Below, in pieces: positions 8,091 to 17,622 of a stretch of DNA of 64,000 nucleotides. Source of the stretch: Sphingomonas sp. TDK1 (GTDB lineage: Bacteria; Pseudomonadota; Alphaproteobacteria; Sphingomonadales; Sphingomonadaceae); assembly GCF_001650735.1 (NCBI RefSeq), contig NZ_LXVY01000002.1, positions 1 to 64,000 on the forward strand, written 5' to 3'. The notes under the pieces were generated by a model. That model had not been told where the DNA came from. It saw only the letters and a program-made list of their open reading frames with translations, and searched no databases. The first letter of the stretch is position 1. The number at the start of each line of letters is the position of its first letter. A program made the position numbers and the translations under genes.

Positions 8091-8633
8091 TCAATGCCCT
8101 TCGAACGCGACGAGCGCCGACACGGCGATCCCGTCGCTGCGCAGCGCATCGGCCCCGCCGAGATCGGGCAGATCGACGACGAACGACGCCTGGACCACTT
8201 CCGCCCCCGCCTTGCGCAGCAGCCGCACCGCCGCGCGCGCCGTACCGCCGGTGGCGATCAGGTCATCGACCAGCAGCACCCGGGCACCGGGCACCAGCGC
8301 ATCGGCATGGATGGCGATCCGGTCGGTGCCATATTCGAGCGCGTAATCCTCCGCGATCGTGGCACCCGGCAACTTGCCGTCCTTGCGGATCAGCAGCACG
8401 CCGGTGCCGAGCCGCACCGCCAGCGCCGCGCCGAACACGAAGCCACGCGCCTCGACCCCGGCGACGAGATCGACCTTGCCGTCGACCTGCGCGGCCATCT
8501 TCTCGATCGTCAGCCGCAGCCCCTCGGGATCGAGCAGCAGCGTGGTGATGTCGCGAAACAGGATCCCCGGCTTCGGAAAGTCGGGGATCGTGCGAATGCG
8601 ACTGCGGATGTCTTCGTTCTGCTGGATGTCCAT
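8091..8633 (-). CDS. apt: Adenine phosphoribosyltransferase
   Basis: 180 aa from ATG 8633, which overlaps the petC stop (TGATG), indicating translational coupling. It has IRTIPDFPKPGILFRDITTLL at the start, VEARGFVFGAALA, and the PRPP-binding loop VLLVDDLIATGGTA. It makes AMP from adenine and PRPP in the cytosolic purine salvage pathway. Length matches bacterial Apt. Its place at the end of the bc1 operon means it probably shares that transcript. Confidence 0.95.
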   Translation of the reverse strand: MDIQQNEDIRSRIRTIPDFPKPGILFRDITTLLLDPEGLRLTIEKMAAQVDGKVDLVAGVEARGFVFGAALAVRLGTGVLLIRKDGKLPGATIAEDYALEYGTDRIAIHADALVPGARVLLVDDLIATGGTARAAVRLLRKAGAEVVQASFVVDLPDLGGADALRSDGIAVSALVAFEGH

Positions 8634-9469
8634 CAATGCTTCATGCCGCGCCAAACCGTGAGGTACGCGCCATAGGCGAGCACGGTGGCAAACAGCAAGA
8701 AGATCACGACCGCCACGCCCGCCTGGTGGCGCACCTGCAGCGTCGGCTCGGCGGTCCAGACGAGGAAGGCGGAGACGTCCTTCGACATCTGGTCGACCGT
8801 TGCGCGGGTGCCGTCGTCGAACTGGACCTGGCCGTCGCTCACCAGCGGCGGCGGCATCGCGATGTTGAGATTGGCGAAATAGGGATTGAAGTGCATGCCC
8901 TCGGGCGTCTTCATCGCCTCCGGGAACTGCGCCGCCTTCGCCGCATCGGGCTTCTCGCCATAGCCGGTCAGCAGCGAATGGACATAGGCAGCCCCGTCAT
9001 GCCGCGCCTTGGTGATCAGGCTGAGGTCCGGCGGATTGCCGGTGCCGGCATAATAGACCTTGGGGATATGGTCCGACGGGATGTTGTCGCGCTCGCCCCA
9101 GGTGCCGGCCTTTTCGTCGAACACCGGCTGCTTGTTCGCCCATTCCTTGGCGATCTTCTTCACCTGCGCGTCGCTGTACCCCAGGTCCTTGAGGTTGCGG
9201 AAGGCGATCATGTGCAGCGAGTGGCACGCCGCGCAGACTTCCTTGTACACCTTGAAGCCGCGCTGGAGCTGGGCGGTGTCGAACTTGCCGAGCGGCCCGT
9301 TCGAGGGGAGGTCCAGTTCCTTCGGATGCTTGTGCAGCGCCTGTTCGGCGGTCTGCTTGGGCGGCTCCTTGATGAGCCCCGTGATGCTGCCCAGCAGGGC
9401 GAGCAGCAGCACGAAGACGAAGCCGCCACCAATCAGGAACTTGATCGAGCGAAAGAAGATCGACGTCAT
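8633..9469 (-). CDS. petC: Cytochrome c1 of the bc1 complex
   Basis: 278 aa. An N-terminal hydrophobic segment (residues 9-30) serves as signal or anchor. A single haem c site CAACHS sits near residue 79, an axial Met lies in NIAMPPPL, and a C-terminal transmembrane helix (about 250-270) anchors it. It passes electrons from the Rieske centre to a c-type cytochrome at the periplasmic face. It is third in the order Rieske, cytochrome b, c1, with a 14-base gap after petB. Unlike petBC fusions in some bacteria, it is a separate gene. Confidence 0.96.
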   Translation of the reverse strand: MTSIFFRSIKFLIGGGFVFVLLLALLGSITGLIKEPPKQTAEQALHKHPKELDLPSNGPLGKFDTAQLQRGFKVYKEVCAACHSLHMIAFRNLKDLGYSDAQVKKIAKEWANKQPVFDEKAGTWGERDNIPSDHIPKVYYAGTGNPPDLSLITKARHDGAAYVHSLLTGYGEKPDAAKAAQFPEAMKTPEGMHFNPYFANLNIAMPPPLVSDGQVQFDDGTRATVDQMSKDVSAFLVWTAEPTLQVRHQAGVAVVIFLLFATVLAYGAYLTVWRGMKH

Positions 9470-9483
9470 GGTTCCCGGCCCCC

Positions 9484-10773
9484 TTATGCCGTCGCCGCGG
9501 TGGCGGTGATGCGCGATCCGCCTTCATCCCCGAGCACCGCTTCGGTGATCGAGTTGGGCAGCGGGCGCGGCGTCTCGATCCGCGAGATGATCGGCACGAT
9601 GATCAGGAAGTGCGCGAAATAATAGGCCGCCGCGATCTGGCTGGTAATCACGTAGAACGGCTCCGCGGGCGAACCGCCGCACCAGCCGAGGATCAGCACG
9701 TCGGCGACCAGCACCCAGAAGGCGATGCGGTACATCGGCCGGTAATTGGCCGAGCGGACCGGCGAGCGATCGAGCCAGGGCAGGAAGAACAGCAGCACGA
9801 TCGAGCCGAACATCGCCAGCACGCCCCACAGTTTCGCCGGCAGGATGAAGTCCGCGGTGAAGGCGCGCAGGATCGCGTAGAAGGGCCAGAAATACCATTC
9901 GGGCACGATGTGCGCAGGCGTCGAGAGCGGGTTGGCCGGGATGTAATTGTCCGGATGGCCCAGATAATCCGGGTAGAAGAAGATCAGCGTCGAGAACAGG
10001 ATCAGGAAGATGCCGACCCCGAAGCCGTCCTTTGCGGTGTAATAGGGGTGGAAGGGCACCGTATCCTGTTCGCCCTTCACCTCCACGCCGGTCGGGTTGT
10101 TCGACCCCGGGATGTGCAGCGCCCAGATATGCAGGATGATGACGCCCGCGATCACGAAGGGCAGCAGATAGTGGAGCGAGAAGAAGCGGTTGAGCGCCGC
10201 ATCGTCCGGCGCATAGCCGCCGAGCAGCCAGATGCGGATCCAGTCGCCGACCACCGGGATCGCCGAGAAGAAGCCGGTGATCACCTGCGCGCCCCAGAAG
10301 CTCATCTGCCCCCAGGGGAGCACATAGCCCATGAAGGCGGTGGCCATCATCAGCAGGAAGATCACCACGCCGAGCAGCCACACCATCTCGCGCGGCGCCT
10401 TGTACGATCCGTAGTGGAGCCCGCGGAAGATGTGGATGTACACCACGACGAAGAACATGCTGGCGCCGTTGGCGTGGGCGAAGCGCAGGAACCAGCCCGC
10501 GTTCACATCCCGCATGATCGTGCCGTTGACCGAATCGAAGGCCCCGGCGGCCGAGCTGTGGAAGTGCATCGCCAGCACGATGCCGGTGACGATCTGAATC
10601 ACCAGCGAGAGCCCGGCAAGGATGCCGAAGTTCCAGAAGTAATTCAGGTTGCGCGGCACCGGATAGCCGGCGCCGATCGCGTTATAGACGAACCGCGGCA
10701 GCGGCAGCCGATCGTCCACCCATTTCATCACCGGGTTTTTCGGCTCGTAATGGCGCGCCCAGGGAAAGCTCAT
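9484..10773 (-). CDS. petB: Cytochrome b of the bc1 complex
   Basis: 429 aa, all transmembrane architecture. Visible landmarks are the haem-ligand helix with AMHFHSSA and [10 protein letters not shown], the Qo-site motif [15 protein letters not shown], and [17 protein letters not shown]. It carries both b haems and the Qo/Qi quinone sites. Downstream of petA by 12 bases and upstream of petC by 14, it is in one operon with them. Length is typical of alphaproteobacterial cytochrome b. Confidence 0.97.
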   Translation of the reverse strand: MSFPWARHYEPKNPVMKWVDDRLPLPRFVYNAIGAGYPVPRNLNYFWNFGILAGLSLVIQIVTGIVLAMHFHSSAAGAFDSVNGTIMRDVNAGWFLRFAHANGASMFFVVVYIHIFRGLHYGSYKAPREMVWLLGVVIFLLMMATAFMGYVLPWGQMSFWGAQVITGFFSAIPVVGDWIRIWLLGGYAPDDAALNRFFSLHYLLPFVIAGVIILHIWALHIPGSNNPTGVEVKGEQDTVPFHPYYTAKDGFGVGIFLILFSTLIFFYPDYLGHPDNYIPANPLSTPAHIVPEWYFWPFYAILRAFTADFILPAKLWGVLAMFGSIVLLFFLPWLDRSPVRSANYRPMYRIAFWVLVADVLILGWCGGSPAEPFYVITSQIAAAYYFAHFLIIVPIISRIETPRPLPNSITEAVLGDEGGSRITATAATA

Positions 10774-10785
10774 CCAGGTCTCTCC

Positions 10786-11370
10786 TCACCCAACAACGAC
10801 GACCGTGTCGGACGTGAAATTATATTTTGGTACTTCGAGATTCTTCGGTGCCGGCCCCTGCCGGATGCGGCCGGCCGTATCATAGGCCGAGCCGTGGCAC
10901 GGGCAGAAATAGCCGCCGAACGGCCCGCGATTCTCGCCCTCGCCCGCCCCCAGCGGCACGCAGCCGAGATGCGTGCACACGCCCAGCGTAATCAGCCAGT
11001 TCTTGTGGCCTTCCTTGGTGCGCTGATCCAGCGTCTGCGGGTCGCGCAGGCTGGAGACCGGCACCGCATCGGCCTGGGCGATCTCCGCCGGCGTCAGGTT
11101 GCGCACGAACAAGGGCTGCTTGCGGAAGCTGGCCTTGATCGCCTGCCCCGGCTCGATCGCCGCGAGATTGACCTCGGTGGTCGACTGCGCCAGCACGTCG
11201 GCCGACGGATTCATCGAGTTGACGAGCGGCAGCACCACCACGCCTGCGCCGACGGCCGCGACGGCCGGGGCGGCGTACAGCAGATAATCGCGACGACGGG
11301 GATTCTGTAGAATTTCGCCGCCAGGGCCTATGGTCTGATCGGGAGTAACGCCTTCTTCAAACGTTGCCAT
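10786..11370 (-). CDS. petA: Ubiquinol-cytochrome c reductase Rieske iron-sulfur subunit
   Basis: 194 aa. The N-terminal RRRDYLLYAAPAVAAVGAG gives a Tat-like twin-arginine signal anchor. The 2Fe-2S ligands are in CTHLGC and CPCHGS, whose cysteines also form the usual disulfide, followed by FGGYFCPCHGSAYD and GPAPKNLEVPKY. It is the first gene of the petABC-apt operon. The 171-base gap to the divergent trmL holds the promoters of both units, but I cannot assign boxes with confidence. Confidence 0.97.
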   Translation of the reverse strand: MATFEEGVTPDQTIGPGGEILQNPRRRDYLLYAAPAVAAVGAGVVVLPLVNSMNPSADVLAQSTTEVNLAAIEPGQAIKASFRKQPLFVRNLTPAEIAQADAVPVSSLRDPQTLDQRTKEGHKNWLITLGVCTHLGCVPLGAGEGENRGPFGGYFCPCHGSAYDTAGRIRQGPAPKNLEVPKYNFTSDTVVVVG

Positions 11371-11556
11371 GCTCTAGCCCTTGCACTTCGGAACACTTCC
11401 GCGAGAAAGCCGCGGAGAGGGGAACGCGGACGAAACGAAGCTCAGTGCCGGCCGGGTTTCCGGTGGCTATCCTAAGTTTGATAGACGGCGCAATGCAGCT
11501 TTGCCAACAGGGTTTTTCATATTCTTGTCTCCAAGGCCTTAATGTTGCACTGCAAA

Positions 11557-12018
11557 ATGACTTGCCCATCCACAATTCGCGTCGCGTTGTTCCAGCCTGA
11601 AATTGCAGGCAATGTCGGCACTATCTTGCGGCTGGCGGCCTGCATGGGCGTGGCGGTGGACCTGATCGAACCTATGGGATTTCCCTGGGGCGATCGCGCC
11701 CGCAAGCGCGCGGCGATGGACTATGCGCCGGACATGGTGCGGCACGCCGATTGGGAGGCGTTCGCGGCGCGACTGCCCGGCCGGCTGGTGCTGTTCACCA
11801 CGCGCGGCGGCACCCGGCTGCCCGAAGCGCGGTTCGAAGCCGGCGACACGCTGCTGTTCGGCGCCGAGAGCAGCGGCGTGCCCGATTTCGTGCACGGCCG
11901 CGCCGATGCTGCAGTGCGAATACCGCTTCGCCCGGAGCTCCGCTCCTTGAACCTCGCGGTTGCAACGGGCATCGGGCTCGCCGAAGCGCTCCGCCAGACC
12001 GAAGGATTTCCCCAGTGA
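11557..12018 (+). CDS. trmL: tRNA (cytidine(34)-2'-O)-methyltransferase
   Basis: 153 aa from ATG 11557; an earlier in-frame start at 11542 would add five residues. It is a SPOUT methyltransferase: RVALFQPEIAGNVGTILRLAACMG, the GAESSGVP motif, and the knot region VRIPLRPELRSLNLAVATGI. It methylates the wobble ribose of tRNA-Leu species in E. coli. Its stop overlaps the hemF GTG start (GTGA), so the two are coupled. Confidence 0.93.
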   Translation: MTCPSTIRVALFQPEIAGNVGTILRLAACMGVAVDLIEPMGFPWGDRARKRAAMDYAPDMVRHADWEAFAARLPGRLVLFTTRGGTRLPEARFEAGDTLLFGAESSGVPDFVHGRADAAVRIPLRPELRSLNLAVATGIGLAEALRQTEGFPQ

Positions 12019-12869
12019 CCGACGCAGTGATCCCGCTCGACGACCAGCAGCAGCGCGCCCGCACCTGGTTCGAAGCCTTGCGCGATTCGATCTGCGCCGA
12101 ATTCGAGGCGATCGAGCGCGAGGCCGGCTCGGACGCCGCGTTCGACTATCTCGCCTGGGACCGGGTCGACGCGGGCGGCGCGCCCGGCGGCGGTGGCGTG
12201 CGCGGGGTGATGAAGGGCCGGGTGTTCGAAAAGGTGGGCGTCAACGTCTCCACGGTCGGCGGCGCGTTCGAGGGCGATTTCGCCAAGACCATTCACGGCG
12301 CGGGCGAGGATCCCAGCTTCTTCGCCACCGGCATCAGCCTGGTCGCGCACATGGCGAACCCGCATGTGCCCGCGGTCCACATGAACACGCGCTTCCTGAC
12401 GACCACCAAGCGCTGGTTCGGCGGCGGCGCCGATCTCAACCCGCCCTTGCCCTATGCCGAGGACACCGCCGACTTTCACGCCCGGCTGCAGGCGGCGTGC
12501 GACGCGCACGATCCGGCCTATTATCCGCGCTTCAAGGCATGGGCGGACGACTATTTCTATATTCCGCATCGCAAGGTGCATCGCGGCGTGGGCGGCATCT
12601 TCTACGATCATCTGGAAAACGACTGGGAAGCGGATTTCGCCCTTACCCAGGATGTCGGCCGCGCCTTCCTGGATATCTATCCGAAGCTGGTGCGGCGGCG
12701 GATGGACCAGCCGTTCGACGACGCCGATCGTCAGCGCCAGCTCGAATGGCGGGGTCGCTATGCCGAGTTCAACCTGATCTACGATCGCGGCACGCTGTTC
12801 GGCCTCAAGACCGGCGGCAATGTCGACGCGATCCTGATGAGCCTGCCGCCGATGGCCGCCTGGAGCTGA
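12015..12869 (+). CDS. hemF: Coproporphyrinogen III oxidase, oxygen-dependent
   Basis: 284 aa from GTG 12015 (GTGA overlap with trmL). It carries the family signature FFATGISLVAHMANPHVPAVHMNTRF, then RWFGGGADLNP and the C-terminal YAEFNLIYDRGTLFGLKTGGN. It decarboxylates coproporphyrinogen III to protoporphyrinogen IX with O2. Presence of the aerobic enzyme fits an aerobe with a bc1 complex. A GNAT gene follows 4 bases later. Confidence 0.96.
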   Translation: MTDAVIPLDDQQQRARTWFEALRDSICAEFEAIEREAGSDAAFDYLAWDRVDAGGAPGGGGVRGVMKGRVFEKVGVNVSTVGGAFEGDFAKTIHGAGEDPSFFATGISLVAHMANPHVPAVHMNTRFLTTTKRWFGGGADLNPPLPYAEDTADFHARLQAACDAHDPAYYPRFKAWADDYFYIPHRKVHRGVGGIFYDHLENDWEADFALTQDVGRAFLDIYPKLVRRRMDQPFDDADRQRQLEWRGRYAEFNLIYDRGTLFGLKTGGNVDAILMSLPPMAAWS

Positions 12870-12873
12870 GCCC

Positions 12874-13470
12874 ATGGGCCTGTTGCCCGTCGCGGACGAC
12901 CACCTCGCCACCATCGTCACCGCGCTGGAGATGCGCGCGCGGCCCAGGCCGCGGCCGATGCCGCCCTCCCCGTTCCGGCTGGTCCACTGGCCCGCGCCCG
13001 ACAGCGAGAAGTATCGCGCGCTGTTCCGCCGGGTGGGCGGGCCGTGGCTGTGGTTTTCGCGATTGGTGATGGAGGACGCGCGGCTGCGGGCGATTCTCGA
13101 CGACCCGCAGGTCGCGGTCTACGCGGTGGTGGATCGCGGCGGCGTCGAGGTCGGCATGCTGGAGCTCGATTTCCGGACGCAAGCGACGTGCGAACTGTCC
13201 TATGTGGGGCTGGTGCCGGAGATCACCGGCAAGGGCCATGGCGCCTGGCTGATGGCGCAGGCGCTTGCCGCTGCGTGGCGCAAGGACGTGGCGCGCGTGT
13301 GGGTGCATACCTGCACGCTCGACCACCCCGCGGCGCTCGGCTTCTACCGTCGGCACGGATTCGTGCCGTACAAGCGCACGATCGAGACTTTCCCCGATCC
13401 GCGCCTGCTCGGCGTGTTACCGGCGGACGCGGCGCCTCACATCCCCTGCCTGGGCTCGGTCGCGCGATAG
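12874..13470 (+). CDS. GNAT-family N-acetyltransferase
   Basis: 198 aa. The acetyl-CoA-binding region is visible as LSYVGLVPEITGKGHGAWLMAQAL, and the late GNAT helix-strand as HPAALGFYRRHGFVPYKR. It follows hemF by 4 bases, so it is probably in the trmL-hemF unit. Its 3' end overlaps the convergent membrane-protein gene by 34 bases. The substrate is unknown. Confidence 0.85.
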   Translation: MGLLPVADDHLATIVTALEMRARPRPRPMPPSPFRLVHWPAPDSEKYRALFRRVGGPWLWFSRLVMEDARLRAILDDPQVAVYAVVDRGGVEVGMLELDFRTQATCELSYVGLVPEITGKGHGAWLMAQALAAAWRKDVARVWVHTCTLDHPAALGFYRRHGFVPYKRTIETFPDPRLLGVLPADAAPHIPCLGSVAR

Positions 13471-14180
13471 GCGGCGACCCGGAGGATCACCAGCGCGGTC
13501 CACACGCCCGCGCCGATCACCGACAGCAGCAGATAGCCGAGGAACTCGGGCAGCGGGCCGCCGCCCGCCGCCGTCGCGATCAGGCCGGTGACGATGCTCG
13601 ACACCGCCATCGCGCCGATACCGGCGACGAAGATGATCGCCGCGACGAGCAGGAACAGCAGCCAGGCGATGCCGCCGCTGCGCACCCAGCCCTGCCGGAA
13701 GGCCTGGATCAGCCCGGCCTCCGGCCGCGCCGCGAAGGCGGGCGCGGCAAGCCAGGTGCGCGCGAAGAGGAACAGCCCCGGCGCGATGAACAGCGAGAAG
13801 CCGAGCTGGAAGGCGATGCTCACCGCCACCTCGATCAGCAGGAAGGGGAACAGCCGGCGCAGCGCCTGCGCCAGCACCTGGCCCAGCGTATCTCCGTGGC
13901 CCCGCAGATACAGGTTGAACAGCGCGAAGATGCCGTAGTCGACCGCGAGATAGGCCAGCATGAGCGGCACGACGTTCGCCGAGACGAACTTCTGGTAGAA
14001 GGCGAGCAGTGCCGCCTGGTCCGACAGCGATTCCAGCTGCGGGGCGCCCTGCACCATCAGCAACAGGATGCCGAGGCTGGGCAGCAGGAAGAACAGGCCG
14101 GCGACCGGCAGCACCAGCGTGCGCTCGCGGTCCCACAACAGCTTGGCATCGGCGAACAGGCCGGCAAGGCGGAGCGTCAT
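13437..14180 (-). CDS. Multi-pass membrane protein, uncharacterised
   Basis: 247 aa from ATG 14180, which overlaps the upstream stop as ATGA. About six hydrophobic segments (for example LPVAGLFFLLPSLGILLLMV and LLFLLVAAIIFVAGIGAMA) alternate with short loops; an amphipathic ALRRLFPFLLIEV segment sits mid-protein. No catalytic motif is seen. Paired, coupled with the similarly built gene upstream, it may form a complex with it. Related proteins in sphingomonads are annotated only as hypothetical. Confidence 0.7.
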   Translation of the reverse strand: MTLRLAGLFADAKLLWDRERTLVLPVAGLFFLLPSLGILLLMVQGAPQLESLSDQAALLAFYQKFVSANVVPLMLAYLAVDYGIFALFNLYLRGHGDTLGQVLAQALRRLFPFLLIEVAVSIAFQLGFSLFIAPGLFLFARTWLAAPAFAARPEAGLIQAFRQGWVRSGGIAWLLFLLVAAIIFVAGIGAMAVSSIVTGLIATAAGGGPLPEFLGYLLLSVIGAGVWTALVILRVAAYRATEPRQGM

Positions 14181-15001
14181 GCGGGCCACACCGAATCACT
14201 GGTCGTCAGCGCGACGTAGAGCTTGCCCTCGAAGGCGGCGAGCAACAGCATCACCACCGCCTGGATGCAGGTGGTGACGATCGCGGTCAGCAGGAAGGCC
14301 GTGGTCAGCCCGCCCCCGCCACCGAACAGCAGCGTGAAGACGCTGCCGAACACGGTGCGCGCGGCAAGCCGGGCGATGCCGCCGACCAGCGCGAACAGCA
14401 GCAGCATGCCGAAGATGCGCCAGCCATGGCGTCGGGTCAGGGTCCAGGAGCGCCGGATCGCGCCGAACAGCGCGCCTTCGCGCAGCACCACCGCGTTGAT
14501 CAGGATCAGCCGGGTGAGCGCGATCAGCAGCACCGGCGTCAGCACCAGGACATAGAGTGCCACCATGCTCGAGGTCTGCGCGTCGACCGTCATCGCGCCG
14601 GCCTGCCCCGCCGCCATCGCCGCGATGTCATAGCCGCGCGCGGCAAGGAGCAGCGGCACCGGGACCGCGAGCAGCGCCGCCGCCAGCCCCAGCACGATCG
14701 ACACGATCACCGTCGCCGGCAGCCGCCGGACCGCCAGCCCCCCGGCGGTGCCCACGCTGCCCTCCCCCGTCGCCAGCGCGATGATTGTCAGCGATCCCCA
14801 GACCGACGGCAGCGACAGCAGCAGCACGATCGCGCCGAGCACGACGCGCGCGCCATAGCCGGCCGTGCCGGAAAGGACCTGCAGCCAGGTGCTGACCACG
14901 CCCGGCACGACGAACGCCGCCAGCGCCACCGTCGCCAGCGCTCCGAAGCGCTCGCCGACGAACGCCGAGGTCCGGTCCCAGACGATACCCATTTTTGCCA
15001 T
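14177..15001 (-). CDS. Multi-pass membrane protein, glycerophosphodiester-phosphodiesterase membrane-domain-like
   Basis: 274 aa with roughly six transmembrane segments. The stretch RLILINAVVLREGALFGAIR-RSWTLTRRHGWRIFGMLLL resembles the membrane domain found fused to some glycerophosphoryl diester phosphodiesterases and in stand-alone integral proteins (similarity judged by eye). A Gly/Ala-rich centre separates two membrane halves. It overlaps the next gene by ATGA, and the pair is divergent from lipB. Function unknown. Confidence 0.7.
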   Translation of the reverse strand: MAKMGIVWDRTSAFVGERFGALATVALAAFVVPGVVSTWLQVLSGTAGYGARVVLGAIVLLLSLPSVWGSLTIIALATGEGSVGTAGGLAVRRLPATVIVSIVLGLAAALLAVPVPLLLAARGYDIAAMAAGQAGAMTVDAQTSSMVALYVLVLTPVLLIALTRLILINAVVLREGALFGAIRRSWTLTRRHGWRIFGMLLLFALVGGIARLAARTVFGSVFTLLFGGGGGLTTAFLLTAIVTTCIQAVVMLLLAAFEGKLYVALTTSDSVWPA

Positions 15002-15101
15002 GCGGCGAAGTCCTTGCGTGAGGGACCCGGGGTGTTAGCCGGGGGGCTGCCGCTTGCCAATGCTTGCCTTGGGCGCAGGAAGGGAGCAAGCGGCGCCGAT
15101 C

Positions 15102-15746
15102 ATGCACGAAACCATCGAATGGCGGGTCGAACCCCAGCCGATCGACTATGCCGAAGCCCATGCCGCCATGGAGGCGCGCGCCGCCGCCGTTACGGCGCAT
15201 ACCGCGCAGGAGCTGGTCTGGCTGCTCGAACATCCGCCCGTCTACACGGCCGGCACCAGCGCCGATCCCGCCGAGATGCTCGATCCCCGCTTCCCGGTGC
15301 ACCGCACCGGACGCGGCGGCCGCTACACCTATCATGGCCCCGGCCAGCGGATCGGCTATGTCGTGCTCGACCTGCGCGAACGCCGGCGCGACGTGCGCAA
15401 TTATGTGCACGCGATCGAGGGCTGGGTCATCGCGGCGCTGGGGGACTGCGGCATCGAGGCGTTCCGCGCGCCGGGGCGGATCGGCATCTGGACGCTCGAC
15501 CGCGGCGTCGAGGCGAAGATCGGCGCGATCGGGGTGCGCATCCGCCAATGGGTGACGCTGCACGGCTTCGCGATCAATCTGGATCCGGACCTGACGCATT
15601 TTACCGGCATCGTACCCTGCGGAATCGCGGAATTCCCCGTCACCAGCGCCGCCGCGCTGGGCAAACCGATTGCGACGGAACGATTCGATCAAGCCCTGCG
15701 CGCCACATTTTTGCCATTTTTGGACGCTCTGGATCGCGCGGGATAA
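15102..15746 (+). CDS. lipB: Lipoyl(octanoyl) transferase
   Basis: 214 aa from ATG 15102; a longer ORF from 15054 is unlikely to be the translated form. It shows [37 protein letters not shown], the acyl-Lys region [20 protein letters not shown], and VPCGI, whose Cys with the upstream Lys forms the catalytic pair. It transfers octanoate from acyl carrier protein to lipoyl domains of 2-oxoacid dehydrogenases. Confidence 0.95.
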   Translation: MHETIEWRVEPQPIDYAEAHAAMEARAAAVTAHTAQELVWLLEHPPVYTAGTSADPAEMLDPRFPVHRTGRGGRYTYHGPGQRIGYVVLDLRERRRDVRNYVHAIEGWVIAALGDCGIEAFRAPGRIGIWTLDRGVEAKIGAIGVRIRQWVTLHGFAINLDPDLTHFTGIVPCGIAEFPVTSAAALGKPIATERFDQALRATFLPFLDALDRAG

Positions 15747-15767
15747 ATTCGAGTCTTGAGGGTGTCC

Positions 15768-15799
15768 CCCGAACCGTCTAATGTCCAGCACGGTTTGGG
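15768..15799 (+). terminator. Possible hairpin after lipB
   Basis: Arms CCCGAACCGT (15768-15777) and ACGGTTTGGG (15790-15799) pair with one G-U wobble across a 12-base loop, followed by TATTAA rather than a real T-run. It could be a weak terminator of lipB or part of the leader of the next gene. Confidence 0.3.
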
Positions 15800-15850
15800 T
15801 ATTAACGGCGGACAAGCGTCGTCCAAATCCATTATCTAGGGAGCTATTAC

Positions 15851-16075
15851 ATGCGTGCAGTCCTTTCGAAGATCGTTGCTGGTTCGATGATCGCCGGTGC
15901 GGCCCTCCTGGCCTCGGCGTGCACCAGCAACACCGAGACCAACGTCAACAACACCACCGAAGTCGTGGCTCCGGAAAACACCACCGACGCTTCGGTCACC
16001 AACGTTGACGTCGCTGCGCCGGTTGACAACGCCGTTGTCGACAACGCGACGGTGAACGCTTCGAACGCGATGTAA
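15851..16075 (+). CDS. Small Asn/Val/Thr-rich lipoprotein
   Basis: 74 aa: a short signal peptide with lipobox LLASAC (Cys near 24), then a low-complexity tail of Thr, Asn, Val and Asp (TNTETNVNNTTEVV, VDNAVVDNATVNASNAM). A GGGAG sequence precedes the start by 9 bases. A strong terminator follows directly, so it is a single-gene unit and may be well expressed. It resembles small sphingomonad surface lipoproteins of unknown role. Confidence 0.7.
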   Translation: MRAVLSKIVAGSMIAGAALLASACTSNTETNVNNTTEVVAPENTTDASVTNVDVAAPVDNAVVDNATVNASNAM

Positions 16076-16104
16076 TCATCGCGCTTTTTGCGTGAACTAC
16101 GAAA

Positions 16105-16139
16105 GGGCCGCCCGGGTGACCGGGCGGCCCTTCTCGTTT
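16105..16139 (+). terminator. Rho-independent terminator of the small lipoprotein gene
   Basis: An 11-bp GC-only stem (16105-16115 with 16120-16130) is closed by a GTGA tetraloop and followed by TTCTCGTTT. It ends the transcript of the lipoprotein gene. Confidence 0.85.
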
Positions 16140-16253
16140 CGGTACCGCGCCCGCCTGCGAACCCACGGATCGTCGTGTTTGAAAAAAAGGGGCTTGGGCG
16201 ACGAATCGAAACGCCCTAACGAACATCTCTCATAGCGGTATCAAGAGGATGGG

Positions 16254-16931
16254 ATGCTCGGTCGGCGTATCACTTTGGGCATGGCTGCCCTCGCGGCAAT
16301 GTGCGTTTCGGCGCCTGCATCGGCGCAATTCTTCTTCAAATCGGTCGATCTTTCGGGTCCCCCGGTCACCGGCACCGAGCCGGGGATGATCGCCCAGGCG
16401 CTGCCTGGCGCCTCGCCGGCAGAATTGCGGGCGGCGTTGGTGTGGAGCCTGCGCGCGGCGCTCAACGTTGCTGCACTGCAATGCAAGTTCGAACCGACAT
16501 TGCTGGCGGATGACAACTATGTCGCAGCCCGCAAAGATCATGAGGAAGAGTTCAATAAAGCGTACGATACGCTTGAGAAATATTTCCTAAAAACGATGAA
16601 GACGAAGAAGGCCGCGCAGAATGCGCTCGACGTGTTCTCGACCCGCGTCTATTCCAGCTTTTCGACTGTCTCCGGTCAGCTGTCTTTCTGCCAGACGACT
16701 GCCTCAATCGGCCAGGACGTGGTGTACGCACCGCGCGGGACGGTAGGCGACGTGGCACAACGCCGGATGCGCGAGCTGCGCGAGAGCCTCAAGGCCTGGG
16801 GCGAGCAGCATTTCCGCACCCGCCGCGTGACCTTCGTCTGGCCGGTCCTGCGCCCGCTGCCGCAGTTCGGCAACGACAAATGCTGGCGGAACGGCGAGTA
16901 CCAGGCCCGCAAGTGCGGATCCTTGGGCTGA
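16254..16931 (+). CDS. Secreted protein of unknown function
   Basis: 225 aa. The signal peptide is about residues 1-25, ending ASAQ. The mature part is mostly helical, with four or five cysteines (LQCKFEP, LSFCQTT, NDKCWRN, ARKCGS) that could form disulfides, and a basic middle (LKTMKTKKAAQNALDV). A bidirectional terminator follows. I do not recognise the family. Confidence 0.65.
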   Translation: MLGRRITLGMAALAAMCVSAPASAQFFFKSVDLSGPPVTGTEPGMIAQALPGASPAELRAALVWSLRAALNVAALQCKFEPTLLADDNYVAARKDHEEEFNKAYDTLEKYFLKTMKTKKAAQNALDVFSTRVYSSFSTVSGQLSFCQTTASIGQDVVYAPRGTVGDVAQRRMRELRESLKAWGEQHFRTRRVTFVWPVLRPLPQFGNDKCWRNGEYQARKCGSLG

Positions 16932-16956
16932 ATCAAACCCAAGCCGAGACAAAAAA

Positions 16957-16987
16957 GGGGTGGCCGCCGCGCCACCCCTTCTTTTTT
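16957..16987. terminator. Bidirectional terminator between the secreted protein gene and queE
   Basis: GGGGTGGC and GCCACCCC form an 8-bp stem with a 6-base loop, flanked by six A on the left and TTCTTTTTT on the right. Each strand thus has a U-tail, serving the convergent genes on both sides. Confidence 0.88.
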
Positions 16988-16989
16988 GC

Positions 16990-17622
16990 TCAGCGCAGGC
17001 CCAGCAGCTTGTGGGTTTGCAGCGTCAGCCGCCAGCGCGGCCGCTCCATCGCCACCGCGATCGCCGCGCGCGTGTTCGCTTCGGCCTCGGCGCTGTCCAT
17101 CGGCTGGATCAGGAAATGGGCGAAATCCCAGCCCTCGATCGCCTCCAGGTCGCTGCCCGGCTGCGGCCAGACCAGCTTGAGCTCGTCCCCGCGCCGCTGC
17201 ACGACCTCGCTCCCCGCCTTGGGGCTGATGCACACCCAGTCGATGCCGGGATGCACCGGCAGCGTGCCGTTGCTCTCGATCGCGATGCGGAAGCCGCGGG
17301 CGTGGAGCGCGTTGACCAGGGCGTCGTCGATCTGCAGCATCGGCTCCCCGCCGGTCAGCACGACGAAACGCGCCTCCCGGCCCGGCCCCCAATGCCCCTC
17401 GACCGCGTCCACCAGCGCCGTCGCATGCTCGAACCGGCCGCCGCCGAGCCCGTCCATGCCCACGAAATCGGTGTCGCAGAAGCGGCATATCGCCGTCGCC
17501 CGATCTTCTTCCCGGCCCGACCACAGATTGCAGCCGGCGAAGCGGACGAACACCGCCCGCGCCCCGGCGTTGATCCCCTCCCCCTGCAGGGTCAGGAACA
17601 TCTCTTTGACGGCGTAGCTCAT
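16990..17622 (-). CDS. queE: 7-carboxy-7-deazaguanine synthase
   Basis: 210 aa from ATG 17622, overlapping the queC stop (ATGA). This is a radical-SAM enzyme with the Gram-negative variant cluster C-X14-C-X2-C ([12 protein letters not shown]...ICRFCDTDF) rather than CX3CX2[11 protein letters not shown] binds SAM, and FIQPMD lies near the end. It converts carboxy-tetrahydropterin to the deazaguanine precursor of queuosine. It forms an operon with queC. Confidence 0.95.
   Translation of the reverse strand: MSYAVKEMFLTLQGEGINAGARAVFVRFAGCNLWSGREEDRATAICRFCDTDFVGMDGLGGGRFEHATALVDAVEGHWGPGREARFVVLTGGEPMLQIDDALVNALHARGFRIAIESNGTLPVHPGIDWVCISPKAGSEVVQRRGDELKLVWPQPGSDLEAIEGWDFAHFLIQPMDSAEAEANTRAAIAVAMERPRWRLTLQTHKLLGLR

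Noticed and set aside
9610..11310. 566-codon plus-strand frame opposite petB and petA
   Set aside because: Antisense to two certain genes, with low-complexity Arg/Gln/His composition.
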